NCBI RefSeq assembly: GCF_046764005.1
Contig: NZ_JBKOFW010000002.1
Coordinates: 62,001 to 126,000 of the forward strand
Source: Oryzobacter faecalis
GTDB lineage: Bacteria; Actinomycetota; Actinomycetes; Actinomycetales; Dermatophilaceae
DNA: 64,000 nucleotides
Reading direction: 5' to 3'
In this document: one piece after another, positions 1 to 8,887 of the stretch
Layout of the letters: every line of letters begins with the position of its first letter
Position numbering within the stretch: position 1 is the first letter of the stretch
The notes under the pieces: generated by a model
Database searches by the model: none
What the model was told of the DNA's origin: nothing
Seen by the model: the letters and a program-made list of their open reading frames with translations, nothing else
Position numbers and translations under genes: made by a program

Positions 1-1021
1 CGTCCCAGGACGCGTTGATCTCGGGGTTGCGACGGACGGCGACGCACATGGCCTTGGCGAGGACGAGCAGGGGCGTCACCTTGACGTCCCTGAACTCCTT
101 GTCCTTCTTCAGCCGGTCGACGAGCTCCATCGTCGCGGTGACGTCGACGGTGACCCACTCGGTGACGTGCGGTGCGGTGAACGCGGAGCCCACCATCGCC
201 TGGGCCGTCATCTTCCGCACGCCCTTGACGGGGACGCGGGTTTCCCGCTCACCCGGGACCAATGCGGCGGGAGCCGCGGCGGTCGCCGCCGGGGCGGCCG
301 CACCGGAGGCGTGCGCCTCGACGTCGGCGCGGGTGACGACGCCACCGGGCCCGCTCGGGGCGACCGAGCCGAGGTCGACGCCGAGGTCCTTCGCGAGCTT
401 GCGGACCGGCGGCTTGGCGAGTGCCCGCGCACCCTCGCCGCGGGTCAAGATCGCCCTATTGGTCGATGTTGACCCGCCATCGGTCGCGAGTCCCTCCGGG
501 GCGAGCTCGAGCGGCTCGATGGCGACCTCGTTGGCCTCCGCCTTCAGGTCGGGGGCATCGACCTCGACCGGGACGTCGGAGCCCTTGCGCGGGCGGCGCT
601 TGGCCTCGGTCTGCTTGACGCCGTAGCCGACGAGGACGGCGGTGCGACCCGTGGAGGTCGTGCCGCCGATGAGGCCCTCCTCGACCTGCTCGGCGGCCGG
701 GGGCGCGTCGGCGGACGAGGCAGCCGGCGCGGTCGCCTCGGCACCCGACCCACCGGCCGGCGCCGCAGCGCCCCCGCCCTGGCCGTCCTCGACGGCGATG
801 ATCGGCGTGCCGACCTCGACCGTGGAGCCCTCCTCGACGAGCAGCGCCGAGACGGTGCCGGCGAACGGCACCGGCAGCTCGACGAGCGACTTGGCCGTCT
901 CGATCTCGACGACGATGTCGTTGACCTTCACGACGTCGCCGACCTTCACGTGCCAGGTGACGATGTCTGCCTCGGTGAGGCCCTCACCGGGGTCGGGCAG
1001 ACGGAACTCACGAAGTGCCAT
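1..1021 (-). CDS. Dihydrolipoamide acyltransferase E2 of a 2-oxo acid dehydrogenase complex (3' part outside window)
   Basis: E2 core enzyme that moves the acyl group from E1 to CoA through a swinging lipoyl arm. The lipoyl domain fills about residues 3-76 with the lipoyl lysine K44 in the motif EIETAKS. A long Ala/Pro/Ser-rich linker follows, then an E3-binding domain (ALAKPPVRKLAKDLGVDLG, about residues 202-240), a second linker, and the start of the catalytic acyltransferase domain (PVKGVRKMTAQAM). The gene leaves the window before the catalytic His/Asp motif. It is last in the E1alpha-E1beta-E2 operon, 15 nt after E1beta. A repeat hairpin at 442-475 is translated in frame just upstream of the E3-binding domain. 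Pyruvate versus branched-chain substrate cannot be decided from sequence alone. Confidence 0.92.
   Translation of the reverse strand, partial: MALREFRLPDPGEGLTEADIVTWHVKVGDVVKVNDIVVEIETAKSLVELPVPFAGTVSALLVEEGSTVEVGTPIIAVEDGQGGGAAAPAGGSGAEATAPAASSADAPPAAEQVEEGLIGGTTSTGRTAVLVGYGVKQTEAKRRPRKGSDVPVEVDAPDLKAEANEVAIEPLELAPEGLATDGGSTSTNRAILTRGEGARALAKPPVRKLAKDLGVDLGSVAPSGPGGVVTRADVEAHASGAAAPAATAAAPAALVPGERETRVPVKGVRKMTAQAMVGSAFTAPHVTEWVTVDVTATMELVDRLKKDKEFRDVKVTPLLVLAKAMCVAVRRNPEINASWD
442..475. repeat. Family A palindromic repeat, in frame inside E2
   Basis: A stem-loop with 12-bp arms (GGGTCAAGATCG at 442-453 against CGATGTTGACCC at 464-475, one mismatch) and a 10-nt loop. The inner 25 nt (447-471) match the family A unit also seen at 9931-10000, 28503-28527, 33449-33515 and 60031-60055. 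It is translated in the variable linker of E2 (about residues 182-193) and keeps the frame open. Confidence 0.75.
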
Positions 1022-1036
1022 GTGCGACAACCCCTC

Positions 1037-2008
1037 TCAGTAGGCGAGCGAACGGTCGACGGCGTCGAGGACGCGGTCGAGGTCGGGCAGGAACTCCTCC
1101 TCGAGGCGGCTCGGCGGGTACGGCACGTTGTAGCCGCCGACCCGCAGCACGGGCGCCTCGAGCGAGTAGAAGGCCTGCTCGGTGACGAGCGCGGAGATCT
1201 CGGACCCGAGCCCGAGGAAGGTCGACGCCTCGTGGACGACGACCGCCCGTCCGGTCTTGCGAACGGACGTGAGGACGGCCGTCTCGTCGAGCGGGGACAG
1301 CGAGCGGAGGTCGATCACCTCGAGGCTGCGGCCCTCCTCCTCGGCGGCCTGCGCGGCCTGGAGGCAGGTCTTCACCATCGGCCCGTAGGCGAGGAGGGTG
1401 ACGTCGCTGCCCTCGCGCAGGACGCGGGCGGTGCCGAGCGCGCCGTCGGGCGCAGCGCCCACCTCGCCCTTGTCCCAGTACCGGCGCTTGGGCTCGTAGA
1501 AGACGACCGGGTCGTCGGTCTCGATCGCCTGCTGGATCATCCAGTGCGCGTCGTGCGGGTTCGAGCAGACGACGACCCGCAGGCCGGCGGTGTGCGCGAA
1601 GTAGGCCTCGTTGCTCTCGCTGTGGTGCTCGACCGCGCCGATGCCCCCACCGAAGGGGATGCGGACGACGATCGGCATCGACACGTAGCCGAGCGAGCGG
1701 GCCCGCAGCTTGGCGATCTGGCTGACGATGTGGTCGAACGCCGGGTAGACGAAGCCGTCGAACTGGATCTCGACGACGGGGCGGTACCCGCGCAGCGCCA
1801 TCCCGATCGCCGTGCCCATGATCCCGGCCTCGGCGAGCGGGGTGTCGATGACGCGGTCCTCGCCGAAGTCCTTCTGCAGGCCCTCGGTGACGCGGAAGAC
1901 GCCACCGAGCTTGCCGATGTCCTCACCGAGGAGCACGACCTTGGGGTCCTTCTCCATGGCGGCGCGCAGGCCGCTCGTGATGCCCTTGGCGATCGTCGTC
2001 TGGCTCAT
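1037..2008 (-). CDS. pdhB: 2-oxo acid dehydrogenase E1 component, beta subunit
   Basis: Forms the thiamine-diphosphate dependent E1 heterotetramer with the alpha subunit encoded just upstream. The 323-residue length is normal for the family. Visible signatures are VVLLGEDIGKLGGVFRVTEG near the N terminus (contains the conserved Glu that activates the cofactor), DTPLAEAGIMGTAIGMA, and the C-terminal transketolase domain ending in GGYNVPYPP. The start at MSQTTIAKG gives an ATGA overlap with the stop of E1alpha, so the two subunits are probably made in equal amounts by coupled translation. The same fold is used in pyruvate and branched-chain enzymes (PdhB/BkdB); the symbol is by closest style only. 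Confidence 0.92.
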   Translation of the reverse strand: MSQTTIAKGITSGLRAAMEKDPKVVLLGEDIGKLGGVFRVTEGLQKDFGEDRVIDTPLAEAGIMGTAIGMALRGYRPVVEIQFDGFVYPAFDHIVSQIAKLRARSLGYVSMPIVVRIPFGGGIGAVEHHSESNEAYFAHTAGLRVVVCSNPHDAHWMIQQAIETDDPVVFYEPKRRYWDKGEVGAAPDGALGTARVLREGSDVTLLAYGPMVKTCLQAAQAAEEEGRSLEVIDLRSLSPLDETAVLTSVRKTGRAVVVHEASTFLGLGSEISALVTEQAFYSLEAPVLRVGGYNVPYPPSRLEEEFLPDLDRVLDAVDRSLAY

Positions 2009-3201
2009 CGGTGCGCCCCCTCGAACGACGCCTGGTAGGCGAGGAACTCGGCCCGCTCGCGCTCCATCACGGGGTGCGCCTCGGCGTAGACGTGGTCGAA
2101 CATCTCCGAGCCGGCGGGGTCGGGCATCGCGAGGCACCGCTCGCGGATGCCGGCGCCGAGCTCGGCGGCCTCCTCGTCGACGGCCTCGAGGAAGTCGGTG
2201 TCGGCGCGGCCGGTCGTGGTGAGCCAGCGCTTGAAGCGCTCGATGGGGTCGCGGTGCTTCCACACCTCGACCTCGGCGCTGACGCGGTACTTCGAGGGGT
2301 CGTCGGAGGTGGTGTGGGCGCCCATCCGGTACGTGAAGGCCTCGATGAACGTGGGCCCCTGACCACTGCGGGCGGCGTCGAGGGCGGCCTTGGTGACCGC
2401 GTAGACCGCGAGGACGTCGTTGCCGTCGACCCGGATTCCGGGGAAGCCGAAGCCGCGCGCGCGGTGGTAGAGCGGGGCGCGGGTCTGCTTCTCGTTCGGC
2501 TCGGAGATGGCCCACTGGTTGTTCTGGCAGAAGAACACGACCGGGCTGTTGTTGACGCCCGCGAACACCAGGGCCTCCGACACGTCGCCTTGGGACGTGG
2601 CGCCGTCGCCGAAGTAGGCGATGACGGCGGTGTCACGGTCGTCGTCGCCCGTGCCGACGTTGCCGTCGCGCTGCACGCCCATCGCGTAGCCCGTGGCGTG
2701 CAGGGTCTGGGCGCCGATGATGATCGTGTAGAGGTGGAAGTTCTTCTCGTTGGGGTCCCAGCCGCCGTGGTTGACCCCGCGGAACATCCCCAGGAGGTTG
2801 ACCGGGTCGACCCCGCGGCACCAGGCGACACCGTGCTCGCGGTAGGTGGGGAACGCGTAGTCCTGGGGCCTCAGCGCACGGCCGGACCCGACCTGCGCGG
2901 CCTCCTGCCCGAGGAGGCTGGCCCACAGGCCCAGCTCGCCCTGGCGCTGGAGCGCGGTGGCCTCGGCGTCGAAGCGCCGGATGAGGACGAGGTCGCGGTA
3001 GAACCCGCGCAGCTCCTCGTCCGAGAGGGCGTCGACCACGGCGTCGTGGTCGGGGTGGCTGACGCGCTCGCCCTCGGGGTTGAGCAGCTGGACCATCTCG
3101 GGGCCGCCGTCCTGGACGGGGCGCTCGGGGGCCTCGGCACGCGTGACGTGGTGGTCCACGCCGAACGCCGTCTCGAGGGGGGCGACCTCGTTGTCGCTCA
3201 C
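2005..3201 (-). CDS. pdhA: 2-oxo acid dehydrogenase E1 component, alpha subunit
   Basis: Decarboxylating subunit that carries the thiamine diphosphate motif (GDGATSQGDVSEALVFAG followed by QNNQWAIS). The N-terminal MVQLLNPEG segment and the 398-residue length resemble the Gram-positive PdhA group (TIGR03181-like), though actinobacterial BkdA proteins look similar. GTG start preceded by a good Shine-Dalgarno (GAAGGAG, 6 nt spacing), unlike many leaderless genes nearby. First gene of the operon E1alpha-E1beta-E2. The 266-nt space to the divergent hydrolase holds two inverted repeats that could be operators. Confidence 0.92.
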   Translation of the reverse strand: MSDNEVAPLETAFGVDHHVTRAEAPERPVQDGGPEMVQLLNPEGERVSHPDHDAVVDALSDEELRGFYRDLVLIRRFDAEATALQRQGELGLWASLLGQEAAQVGSGRALRPQDYAFPTYREHGVAWCRGVDPVNLLGMFRGVNHGGWDPNEKNFHLYTIIIGAQTLHATGYAMGVQRDGNVGTGDDDRDTAVIAYFGDGATSQGDVSEALVFAGVNNSPVVFFCQNNQWAISEPNEKQTRAPLYHRARGFGFPGIRVDGNDVLAVYAVTKAALDAARSGQGPTFIEAFTYRMGAHTTSDDPSKYRVSAEVEVWKHRDPIERFKRWLTTTGRADTDFLEAVDEEAAELGAGIRERCLAMPDPAGSEMFDHVYAEAHPVMERERAEFLAYQASFEGAHR

Positions 3202-3298
3202 TGGGCACTCCTTCTCCGGGCGTCCGTGGTGACGGGCGCCGCGTCGGGGCCGGGGTCCGCGGTGGGCACGGCCCGCGCGGACCCTCGGCAGGGTCGTC

Positions 3299-3361
3299 GT
3301 GACCGTTGGTGCTGGGTGTGGCGACGGTCACTGCCGGGTGTCGGGTCCACCGTACCGGTGG
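3299..3361. promoter_or_regulatory. Inverted repeats between divergent E1alpha and serine hydrolase genes
   Basis: GTGACCGT (3299-3306) and ACGGTCAC (3324-3331) form a perfect 8-bp inverted repeat with a 17-nt spacer, centred about 110 nt upstream of the E1alpha start. A second perfect repeat CCACCG-TAC-CGGTGG follows at 3347-3361. Either could bind a regulator of the dehydrogenase operon. No assigned regulator is encoded nearby, so this is inference. Confidence 0.35.
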
Positions 3362-3455
3362 GTGCCGCGATCCCACGAAGCCGCTGGTCGGGGGTGGGGA
3401 GGCCACCCTGCGCGGGTGCGTGGAAACACGCTCGCGCCCGACGGGCCACCGGGTC

Positions 3456-3461
3456 TACCGT
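3456..3461 (+). promoter_or_regulatory. -10 element TACCGT of leaderless serine hydrolase gene
   Basis: TACCGT ends 6 nt before the ATG at 3468, so transcription should begin at or next to the start codon. There is no Shine-Dalgarno in the gap. Confidence 0.5.
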
Positions 3462-3467
3462 CGGGCC

Positions 3468-4496
3468 ATGTCCGACGCAGGGGAGGACGCCGCGCTCGTC
3501 GACGCCGTCGAGGCGGTCGTGTCGTCCACGACGTTCTCGGGTGCCGTGCGGGTCGACCGGGCCGGCACGACGCTCCTCGACGCCGCGTACGGCCTCGCCG
3601 ACCGCCGCCACGGGGTCGCGGCGACGCCGGCGACGAGGTTCGGCATCGCGAGCGGCACCAAGGGGCTGACCGCCCTCGCCGTGCTCTCCCTCGTGGCCGA
3701 CGGCACGCTCTCGCTCGACACCCGGGTGCGCGACCTCCTCGGGTCCGACCTGCCGCTCGTCGACGGCGCCGTGACGGTCGAGCACCTCCTCTCGCACCAC
3801 TCGGGCATCGGCGACTACGTCGACGAGGAGGCCGTGCCCGAGGTCACCGACCACGTCCTCCGGGTGCCGGTGCACACCCTGACCACGGCCGAGGACTACC
3901 TCGCTGTCCTCGACGGGCTGCCGCAGGTGTCGCCGCCCGGTGAGCGGTTCACCTACAACAACAGCGGGTTCGTCGTGCTGGCGATCGTCGCCGGACGTGC
4001 CGCGCGGGTGACCTTCGAGGACCTCGTCCTCGACCGCGTCTGCGGCCCGGCCGGGATGGGCGCCACGGCCTTCCTCCGCTCCGACGAGCTGCCCGGCGAC
4101 GCCGCGACCGGCTACCTGTGGGCCGACCGGCCGCGCACGAACGTCCTCCACCTGCCGGTCGTCGGCAGCGGCGACGGCGGGGCGTACACGACGACCGCCG
4201 ACGTCCTCGCGCTGTGGCGGGCCTTCTTCGCGGGCGCCGTGGTGCCCATGTCGCTCATGGAGGACGCGATGACGTCCCGCGCCACCACCGAGTCGGGCTC
4301 GCGCTACGGCCTCGGGTTCTGGCTGGGTGCGGAGGACGGCGTCGCGGGCCTGGTCGGGAGCGACGCGGGGGTGTCGTTCCGGACGGTCCACGACCGCCGG
4401 GCCGACCTCACGTGGACGGTGGTGTCGAACACCAGCGAGGGCGCCTGGCCCGTCGCCCGCGCCCTCGCCGCCTCGCTCGCGGGGCCTCAGGCGTAG
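3468..4496 (+). CDS. Serine hydrolase of the beta-lactamase (class C / penicillin-binding) family
   Basis: A 342-residue protein with the three active-site elements of the family: SxxK as SGTK in GIASGTKGLTAL, YxN as YNNSGF, and a C-terminal GSDAG segment in the position of the KTG/HxG box. A typical LLSHHSGIGDY motif sits between the first two. No clear signal peptide follows the chosen ATG, so it may be cytoplasmic. Members act as esterases, D-amino-acid peptidases or carboxypeptidases; the substrate here is unknown. The start is chosen from the TACCGT element 6 nt upstream. The 3' end overlaps the convergent GH13 gene by 10 nt. Confidence 0.85.
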   Translation: MSDAGEDAALVDAVEAVVSSTTFSGAVRVDRAGTTLLDAAYGLADRRHGVAATPATRFGIASGTKGLTALAVLSLVADGTLSLDTRVRDLLGSDLPLVDGAVTVEHLLSHHSGIGDYVDEEAVPEVTDHVLRVPVHTLTTAEDYLAVLDGLPQVSPPGERFTYNNSGFVVLAIVAGRAARVTFEDLVLDRVCGPAGMGATAFLRSDELPGDAATGYLWADRPRTNVLHLPVVGSGDGGAYTTTADVLALWRAFFAGAVVPMSLMEDAMTSRATTESGSRYGLGFWLGAEDGVAGLVGSDAGVSFRTVHDRRADLTWTVVSNTSEGAWPVARALAASLAGPQA

Positions 4497-6166
4497 GCCT
4501 GCTCCCCGGGGGCGAGGACGCGCAGCCAGCGGCCCCGGTGCCCGTCGGCCCGGAGCTCGACCCGTCCGGACGGCGGCAGCTCGACGTCGGGTTCGCCGTC
4601 GAGGACGTCGCGCAGCACCGAGCCCTCGGGGACCCGGCCCAGCTCCAGGGTCACGACGGCGTCCTCCGCGGCGAGGTTGTGCAGCGCGAGGAGGCGCCAC
4701 TGGTCGACGCGGCACACGTGCGCCAGCACGGAGGGCACCGCGTGGTCGAGCACCTCGACCTCCGACCACCCGATCTGCGGCATCTGGCGGTAGCGGCGGA
4801 TGAGGGTGCGGACGAAGCTCCAGAGGCTGGCGGGGTCCTGCCGCTGGTCGGCCGCGTTGACGTGCTCGGGTGCGGACAGGCCGGTCGGCAGGGGACGCGT
4901 CAGCCGCCGCTTCGGCGCCGACGAGAAGCCGCCGTTGGGTCCGGTGTCCCACTGCATCGGGGTGCGCACGGCGAGGCGGCCCTCGATGTCGAGGTTCTCC
5001 CCCATGCCGATCTCCTCGCCGTAGAACAGGGTCGGCGTTCCGGGCAGCGAGAACATCAGCGAGTACACGAGCCGGACGCGGCGCTCGTCGCCGCCGAGCA
5101 TCGTCGGCAGCCTCCGCCGCAGGCCACGCCCGTACAGCTGCATCCCGGGGTCGGGGCCGAACGCGGCGAAGACCTCCTTGCGCTCGGCCATCGGCAGCTT
5201 GTCGAGGGTGAGCTCGTCGTGGTTGCGGACGAAGTTGGCCCACTGGCTCGTCTCGTCGAGGTGCGGCCGGACCCGCAGGGCGTCCGCGAGCGGCCGGGCG
5301 TCCTCACGCGCCAGCGACAGGTAGAGCCGCTGCATCCCGATGAAGTCGAACTGCAGGTTGAGGCCGTCGCCGTCGGCCCCGCCGAAGAAGTCCTTCTGCT
5401 GGTCGTAGGGCAGGTTGACCTCCCCGAGGAGCGCGGCGTCGCCGAGTCGCCTCGTGACGAAGTCGCGCACGTCCTTGAGGTAGCGCTGCGGGTTGAAGCC
5501 GCCCGGCTCGGAGCCGGGGTAGGTGTCGGTCGCGAAGAGGAAGGGGACCGCGTCGATGCGGAAGCCGGCGACCCCCAGCTCGAGCCAGAACCCCAGCGTT
5601 CGCGAGATCTCCTCCTGGACAGCGGGGTTGGCGACGTTGAGGTCGGGCTGTGTCCTGTAGAAGTGGTGGAGGTACCACTCGCCGGTCTTGTCGTCGCGCT
5701 CCCAGATGCTGTCCTCCTGGTCGGGGAAGACGACCTCGGCCTTGCTGCTGCGGGGCTTGGTGGCCGACCAGACGTAGTGCTGCCGGTACGGGTCGTCGAC
5801 GCTGCGACGGGCGCTCCTGAACCACGGGTGCCGGTCCGAGGTGTGGTTCATGACGAAGTCGACGATGACGCGGATGCCGCGGCTGCGGGCCGTCCGGACG
5901 AGCTCGACGAAGTCGCCGTGGGTCCCGAGCCGCGGGTCGACGCCGAAGAAGTCGGTGATGTCGTACCCGTCGTCGCGTCCGGCGGTCGGGTAGAACGGCA
6001 TGAGCCACAGGCAGGTGATGCCGAGGTCGGCGAGGTACTCGATGCGCTCGGTCATCCCGCGCAGGTCGCCGATGCCGTCGCCGTCGCTGTCCTGGAAGGT
6101 CTCGACGTCGGCGCAGTAGAAGACGGCCGACTTCCACCACACGTCGCCGGTCTGGCTCATCCTCAT
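4487..6166 (-). CDS. GH13 family alpha-glycosidase (trehalose synthase/alpha-amylase-like)
   Basis: A 559-residue (beta/alpha)8-barrel enzyme of the alpha-amylase superfamily. Conserved regions are DFVMNHTSD (about 103-111), the nucleophile Asp205 in GFRIDAV, the acid/base Glu249 in LLGEVNLP, and the His316-Asp317 pair in FVRNHDE. An all-beta C-terminal domain closes the protein. The barrel is closest in style to trehalose synthase and oligo-1,6-glucosidase, but no maltokinase is fused or adjacent. Its ATG overlaps the stop codon of the upstream LLM flavoprotein gene (ATGA), so the two are translationally coupled. Substrate not predictable from sequence alone. Confidence 0.88.
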   Translation of the reverse strand: MRMSQTGDVWWKSAVFYCADVETFQDSDGDGIGDLRGMTERIEYLADLGITCLWLMPFYPTAGRDDGYDITDFFGVDPRLGTHGDFVELVRTARSRGIRVIVDFVMNHTSDRHPWFRSARRSVDDPYRQHYVWSATKPRSSKAEVVFPDQEDSIWERDDKTGEWYLHHFYRTQPDLNVANPAVQEEISRTLGFWLELGVAGFRIDAVPFLFATDTYPGSEPGGFNPQRYLKDVRDFVTRRLGDAALLGEVNLPYDQQKDFFGGADGDGLNLQFDFIGMQRLYLSLAREDARPLADALRVRPHLDETSQWANFVRNHDELTLDKLPMAERKEVFAAFGPDPGMQLYGRGLRRRLPTMLGGDERRVRLVYSLMFSLPGTPTLFYGEEIGMGENLDIEGRLAVRTPMQWDTGPNGGFSSAPKRRLTRPLPTGLSAPEHVNAADQRQDPASLWSFVRTLIRRYRQMPQIGWSEVEVLDHAVPSVLAHVCRVDQWRLLALHNLAAEDAVVTLELGRVPEGSVLRDVLDGEPDVELPPSGRVELRADGHRGRWLRVLAPGEQAYA

Positions 6167-7182
6167 CGGGCGTCCTCCTCGCGCTCGACGGGCCTGCGGT
6201 CGGTGACGGCGGGCGGCGGGGGGAGGGGGCTCAGCTGGGGGAGGACGTGCTCGCCGAAGGTGTCGATGAAGGCCTCCTGCTCCTGCCCCACGTGGTGCAG
6301 GTAGACCTCGTCCCAGCCCTGCTCGACGTACTCGTGGATCCACGCCGCGTGCTGCGCGGGGTCGGCGGAGACGCGGACGACCTCGGCCACCTGCCCGGGG
6401 GTCACCGTGGCCGCCATCGTGTCGAAGGCCTCGACCGTCTCGGTGTCCCACGAGACCGGGGGGCCGTGGACGTTGCTGCGCCACTGGTCGTGCGCGATGG
6501 CGAGCGCCTCGTCCTCGGTCGGGGCCCAGCTCAGGTGCACCTGGAGGCGGGCCGCGCCGCGCCCTCCGGCGTCGCGGTAGGCGTCGAGGACGCGCCGGAG
6601 GGTCTCGAGGGGCTGGTTGACGGTGACCAGGCCGTCGGCCCACGCCGCGTGCCGCGCCGCAGTGCCGGGGGTGACCGCGGGTCCGATGAGCGGCGGCACG
6701 GTGTCCGGGAGGCTCCAGAGGCGCCCGCGGTTCACCCGCACGAGCCCGTCGTGGTTGACCTCCTCCCCTGAGAGCAGGCGGCGGATGACGTCGACGCACT
6801 CGACCAGTCGCGCGTCACGGACCTCCTTGCGGGGCCACTCGTCACCGGTGACGCGCTCGTTGCTCGCCTCGCCGGAGCCCAGGGCGGCCCAGAACCGTCC
6901 GGGGAACATGCTCGCCAGGGTCGCGATCGCCTGGGCGACGATCGCCGGGTGGTACCGCTGGCCCGGTGCGTTGACGACGCCGAACGGCAGGCTCGTCGTC
7001 GCGAGCGCGGCCCCGAGGAAGGACCAGGCGAACCCGGACTCCCCCTGGCGCTCGGACCACGGCGAGAGGTGGTCCGAGCTCATCGCCGCGGTGAAACCGG
7101 CCCGCTCGGCGTGCTGGACGTCGCGCAGGAGCGTGCCCGGCGGGACCTGTTCGTGGGAGCAGTGGAACCCGATGACCGTCAT
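6163..7182 (-). CDS. LLM-class flavin-dependent oxidoreductase (TIGR03885-like)
   Basis: A 339-residue luciferase-like monooxygenase fold protein. The N terminus MTVIGFHCSHEQVPPGTLL and the segment MSSDHLSPWSERQGESGFAW resemble the subgroup described as 'probable non-F420 flavinoid oxidoreductase', predicted to have gone back to FMN use. It is the first gene of a two-gene unit with the GH13 enzyme (ATGA overlap), which suggests a sugar-related or stress-related role, but no substrate is known to me. A hexamer AAGGAT lies 6 nt upstream of the ATG. Confidence 0.8.
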   Translation of the reverse strand: MTVIGFHCSHEQVPPGTLLRDVQHAERAGFTAAMSSDHLSPWSERQGESGFAWSFLGAALATTSLPFGVVNAPGQRYHPAIVAQAIATLASMFPGRFWAALGSGEASNERVTGDEWPRKEVRDARLVECVDVIRRLLSGEEVNHDGLVRVNRGRLWSLPDTVPPLIGPAVTPGTAARHAAWADGLVTVNQPLETLRRVLDAYRDAGGRGAARLQVHLSWAPTEDEALAIAHDQWRSNVHGPPVSWDTETVEAFDTMAATVTPGQVAEVVRVSADPAQHAAWIHEYVEQGWDEVYLHHVGQEQEAFIDTFGEHVLPQLSPLPPPPAVTDRRPVEREEDAR

Positions 7183-7242
7183 CCGGTCATCCTTGCCACT
7201 CCTCCGCCCCGGATGGGCGTTGGTGACGACCCGGTCGGTGGG

Positions 7243-8334
7243 TCAGGCGGAGCGGGTCGCGAGGAAGCGCCCCGCGACCTCGACGAGGCGGTCGTTCGCC
7301 TCGCGCTCGGCGATCGTCGCGCGGGCGCCGTCGGTGCCGTACGGGCGCACCGTGAGGCCGGCGGCCTCGCACGCGGCGGCGAACGCGGCGGTGTCCTCGC
7401 CGAGCCCGAACCACACGAAGTTGGCCTGCTGGTCGGGGAGGTCCCACCCCTGCTCGCGCAGCGCGTCGACGACCCGCTCGCGCTCGGCGACGAGCTCCTT
7501 GACGCGCACCTCGAGCTCGTCGGCCGCCTCGAGCGAGGCGACCGCGGCCGCCTGGGCGAGCGAGTTGACACCGAAGGGGATCGCGGCCTTGCGCAGTGCC
7601 GCCGCGACCGGCTCGTGCGCGACGGCGTACCCGACCCGCAGCCCGGCCAGCCCGTAGGCCTTGGAGAAGGTCCGCAGGACGGCGACGTTGGGTCGCGCCC
7701 GGTGGATGGCGAGGGCGTCGGGTGAGTCGGGGGCGGTGACGAACTCGACGTAGGCCTCGTCGAGGACGACGAGGACGTCCTCCGGCACGCGGTCGAGGAA
7801 GCGCTCGAGCTCGTCGGCGCCGACGGTCGTCCCCGTGGGGTTGTTCGGCGTGCAGACGAGGACGAGGCGGGTGCGCTCGGTGACGGCGTCGGCCATCGCG
7901 TCGAGGTCGTGGCGCGCTCCAGGGGCGAGGGGCACCTGGACCGGTGTCGCGCCGGAGAGCGTCACGAGGATGGGGTAGGCCTCGAAGGAGCGCCAGGCGA
8001 AGACGACCTCGTCACCCGGCCCGCACGTGGCCGCGACGAGCTGTCCGAGGACGCCGACCGACCCCGGGCCGGTGGCGATCCGCGCCGCCGGGACGTCGAG
8101 CCGCGCCGCGAGGGCCTCGGTCAGGCCCGTGACCGCCATGTCCGGGTAGCGGTTCACCGACTCGGCGGCCTTCCTCAGCACCTCGAGCACCGACGGCAGC
8201 GGTGGGAAGGGGTTCTCGTTGCTGCTGACCTTGTAGGCCGTGACGCCCTCCGGCGCGGAGGCGGGGCGCCCCGGGGTGTAGGCGGGCAGGGCGTCGAGGG
8301 CGGCACGCAGCCGCACCGGCGTCGGGTCGGTCAT
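7243..8334 (-). CDS. PLP-dependent aminotransferase, histidinol-phosphate/aromatic (HisC/Pat) type
   Basis: A 363-residue class I/II aminotransferase. The N-terminal KVSSNENPFPPLPSVLEVL is the HisC-family substrate segment; the PLP lysine is in FSKAYGLAGLRVGY and the cofactor-binding Asp/Tyr pair in VVLDEAYVEF. Actinobacteria often carry two HisC-like genes, one in the his operon and one stand-alone Pat that transaminates phenylpyruvate or prephenate. This one is outside a his cluster, so the Pat role is favoured. pheA lies far away at 58587. Start MTDPTP chosen because TACAGT lies 7 nt upstream. Confidence 0.88.
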   Translation of the reverse strand: MTDPTPVRLRAALDALPAYTPGRPASAPEGVTAYKVSSNENPFPPLPSVLEVLRKAAESVNRYPDMAVTGLTEALAARLDVPAARIATGPGSVGVLGQLVAATCGPGDEVVFAWRSFEAYPILVTLSGATPVQVPLAPGARHDLDAMADAVTERTRLVLVCTPNNPTGTTVGADELERFLDRVPEDVLVVLDEAYVEFVTAPDSPDALAIHRARPNVAVLRTFSKAYGLAGLRVGYAVAHEPVAAALRKAAIPFGVNSLAQAAAVASLEAADELEVRVKELVAERERVVDALREQGWDLPDQQANFVWFGLGEDTAAFAAACEAAGLTVRPYGTDGARATIAEREANDRLVEVAGRFLATRSA

Positions 8335-8459
8335 GCCGCCCACTGTAGGACCGCCCCGGAGGGCCACCCGCCGCCCTCCCTGCCGGCGGGTGGCCGGTCC
8401 CGCGCGCCGGGCGCCTCCGAAGGGAGGTCTCCCGTCGCGCGACCTGCCACACTGCGCGG

Positions 8460-8846
8460 GTGAAGAACTTCCTCATCCGCGTCGTCATCAACGGCATCGC
8501 CCTGTGGGTCGCCGCCCTCGTCATCGACGGGGTCGACCTCGCGGAGGGCGACTCGTCCTGGGGCCGCAAGCTGCTGACGATCGGGCTCGTCGCCCTCCTG
8601 TTCGGGCTGGTGAACGCCGTCATCAAGCCGATCGTCAAGCTGCTCTCGCTGCCGTTCATCGTGCTGACGCTGGGGCTCTTCACGTTCGTCGTCAACGCGC
8701 TCATGCTCCAGATCACCGAGTGGATCGGCGGTGCGCTCGACCTCTCCTTCGGCATCGACCACTTCTGGTGGGACGCCGTGATGGCCGCCGTCGTCATCAC
8801 GCTCGTCTCCTGGGTCCTCAGCGTCGTCCTCCCCGACGACGACTGA
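8460..8846 (+). CDS. Phage holin family 4 (PF04020-type) small membrane protein
   Basis: A 128-residue protein with three to four hydrophobic segments (about 5-25, 38-58, 62-82, 100-122) and the motif LVNAVIKPIVKLLSLP typical of the YvlD/holin_4_2 family. In bacteria these are chromosomal membrane proteins, not phage lysis proteins; their role is poorly known. GTG start with CACACT 6 nt upstream. It sits between the aminotransferase (divergent) and galE (same strand, 53 nt downstream). Confidence 0.8.
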   Translation: MKNFLIRVVINGIALWVAALVIDGVDLAEGDSSWGRKLLTIGLVALLFGLVNAVIKPIVKLLSLPFIVLTLGLFTFVVNALMLQITEWIGGALDLSFGIDHFWWDAVMAAVVITLVSWVLSVVLPDDD

Positions 8847-8887
8847 CCGGCCACGGCCACGCGGCGGTGGCCTCCCGGAGCCGCCGG

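Noticed and set aside
8460..8846. A phage lysis gene
   Set aside because: The holin-4-like family is chromosomal in most bacteria and there is no other phage gene around it.
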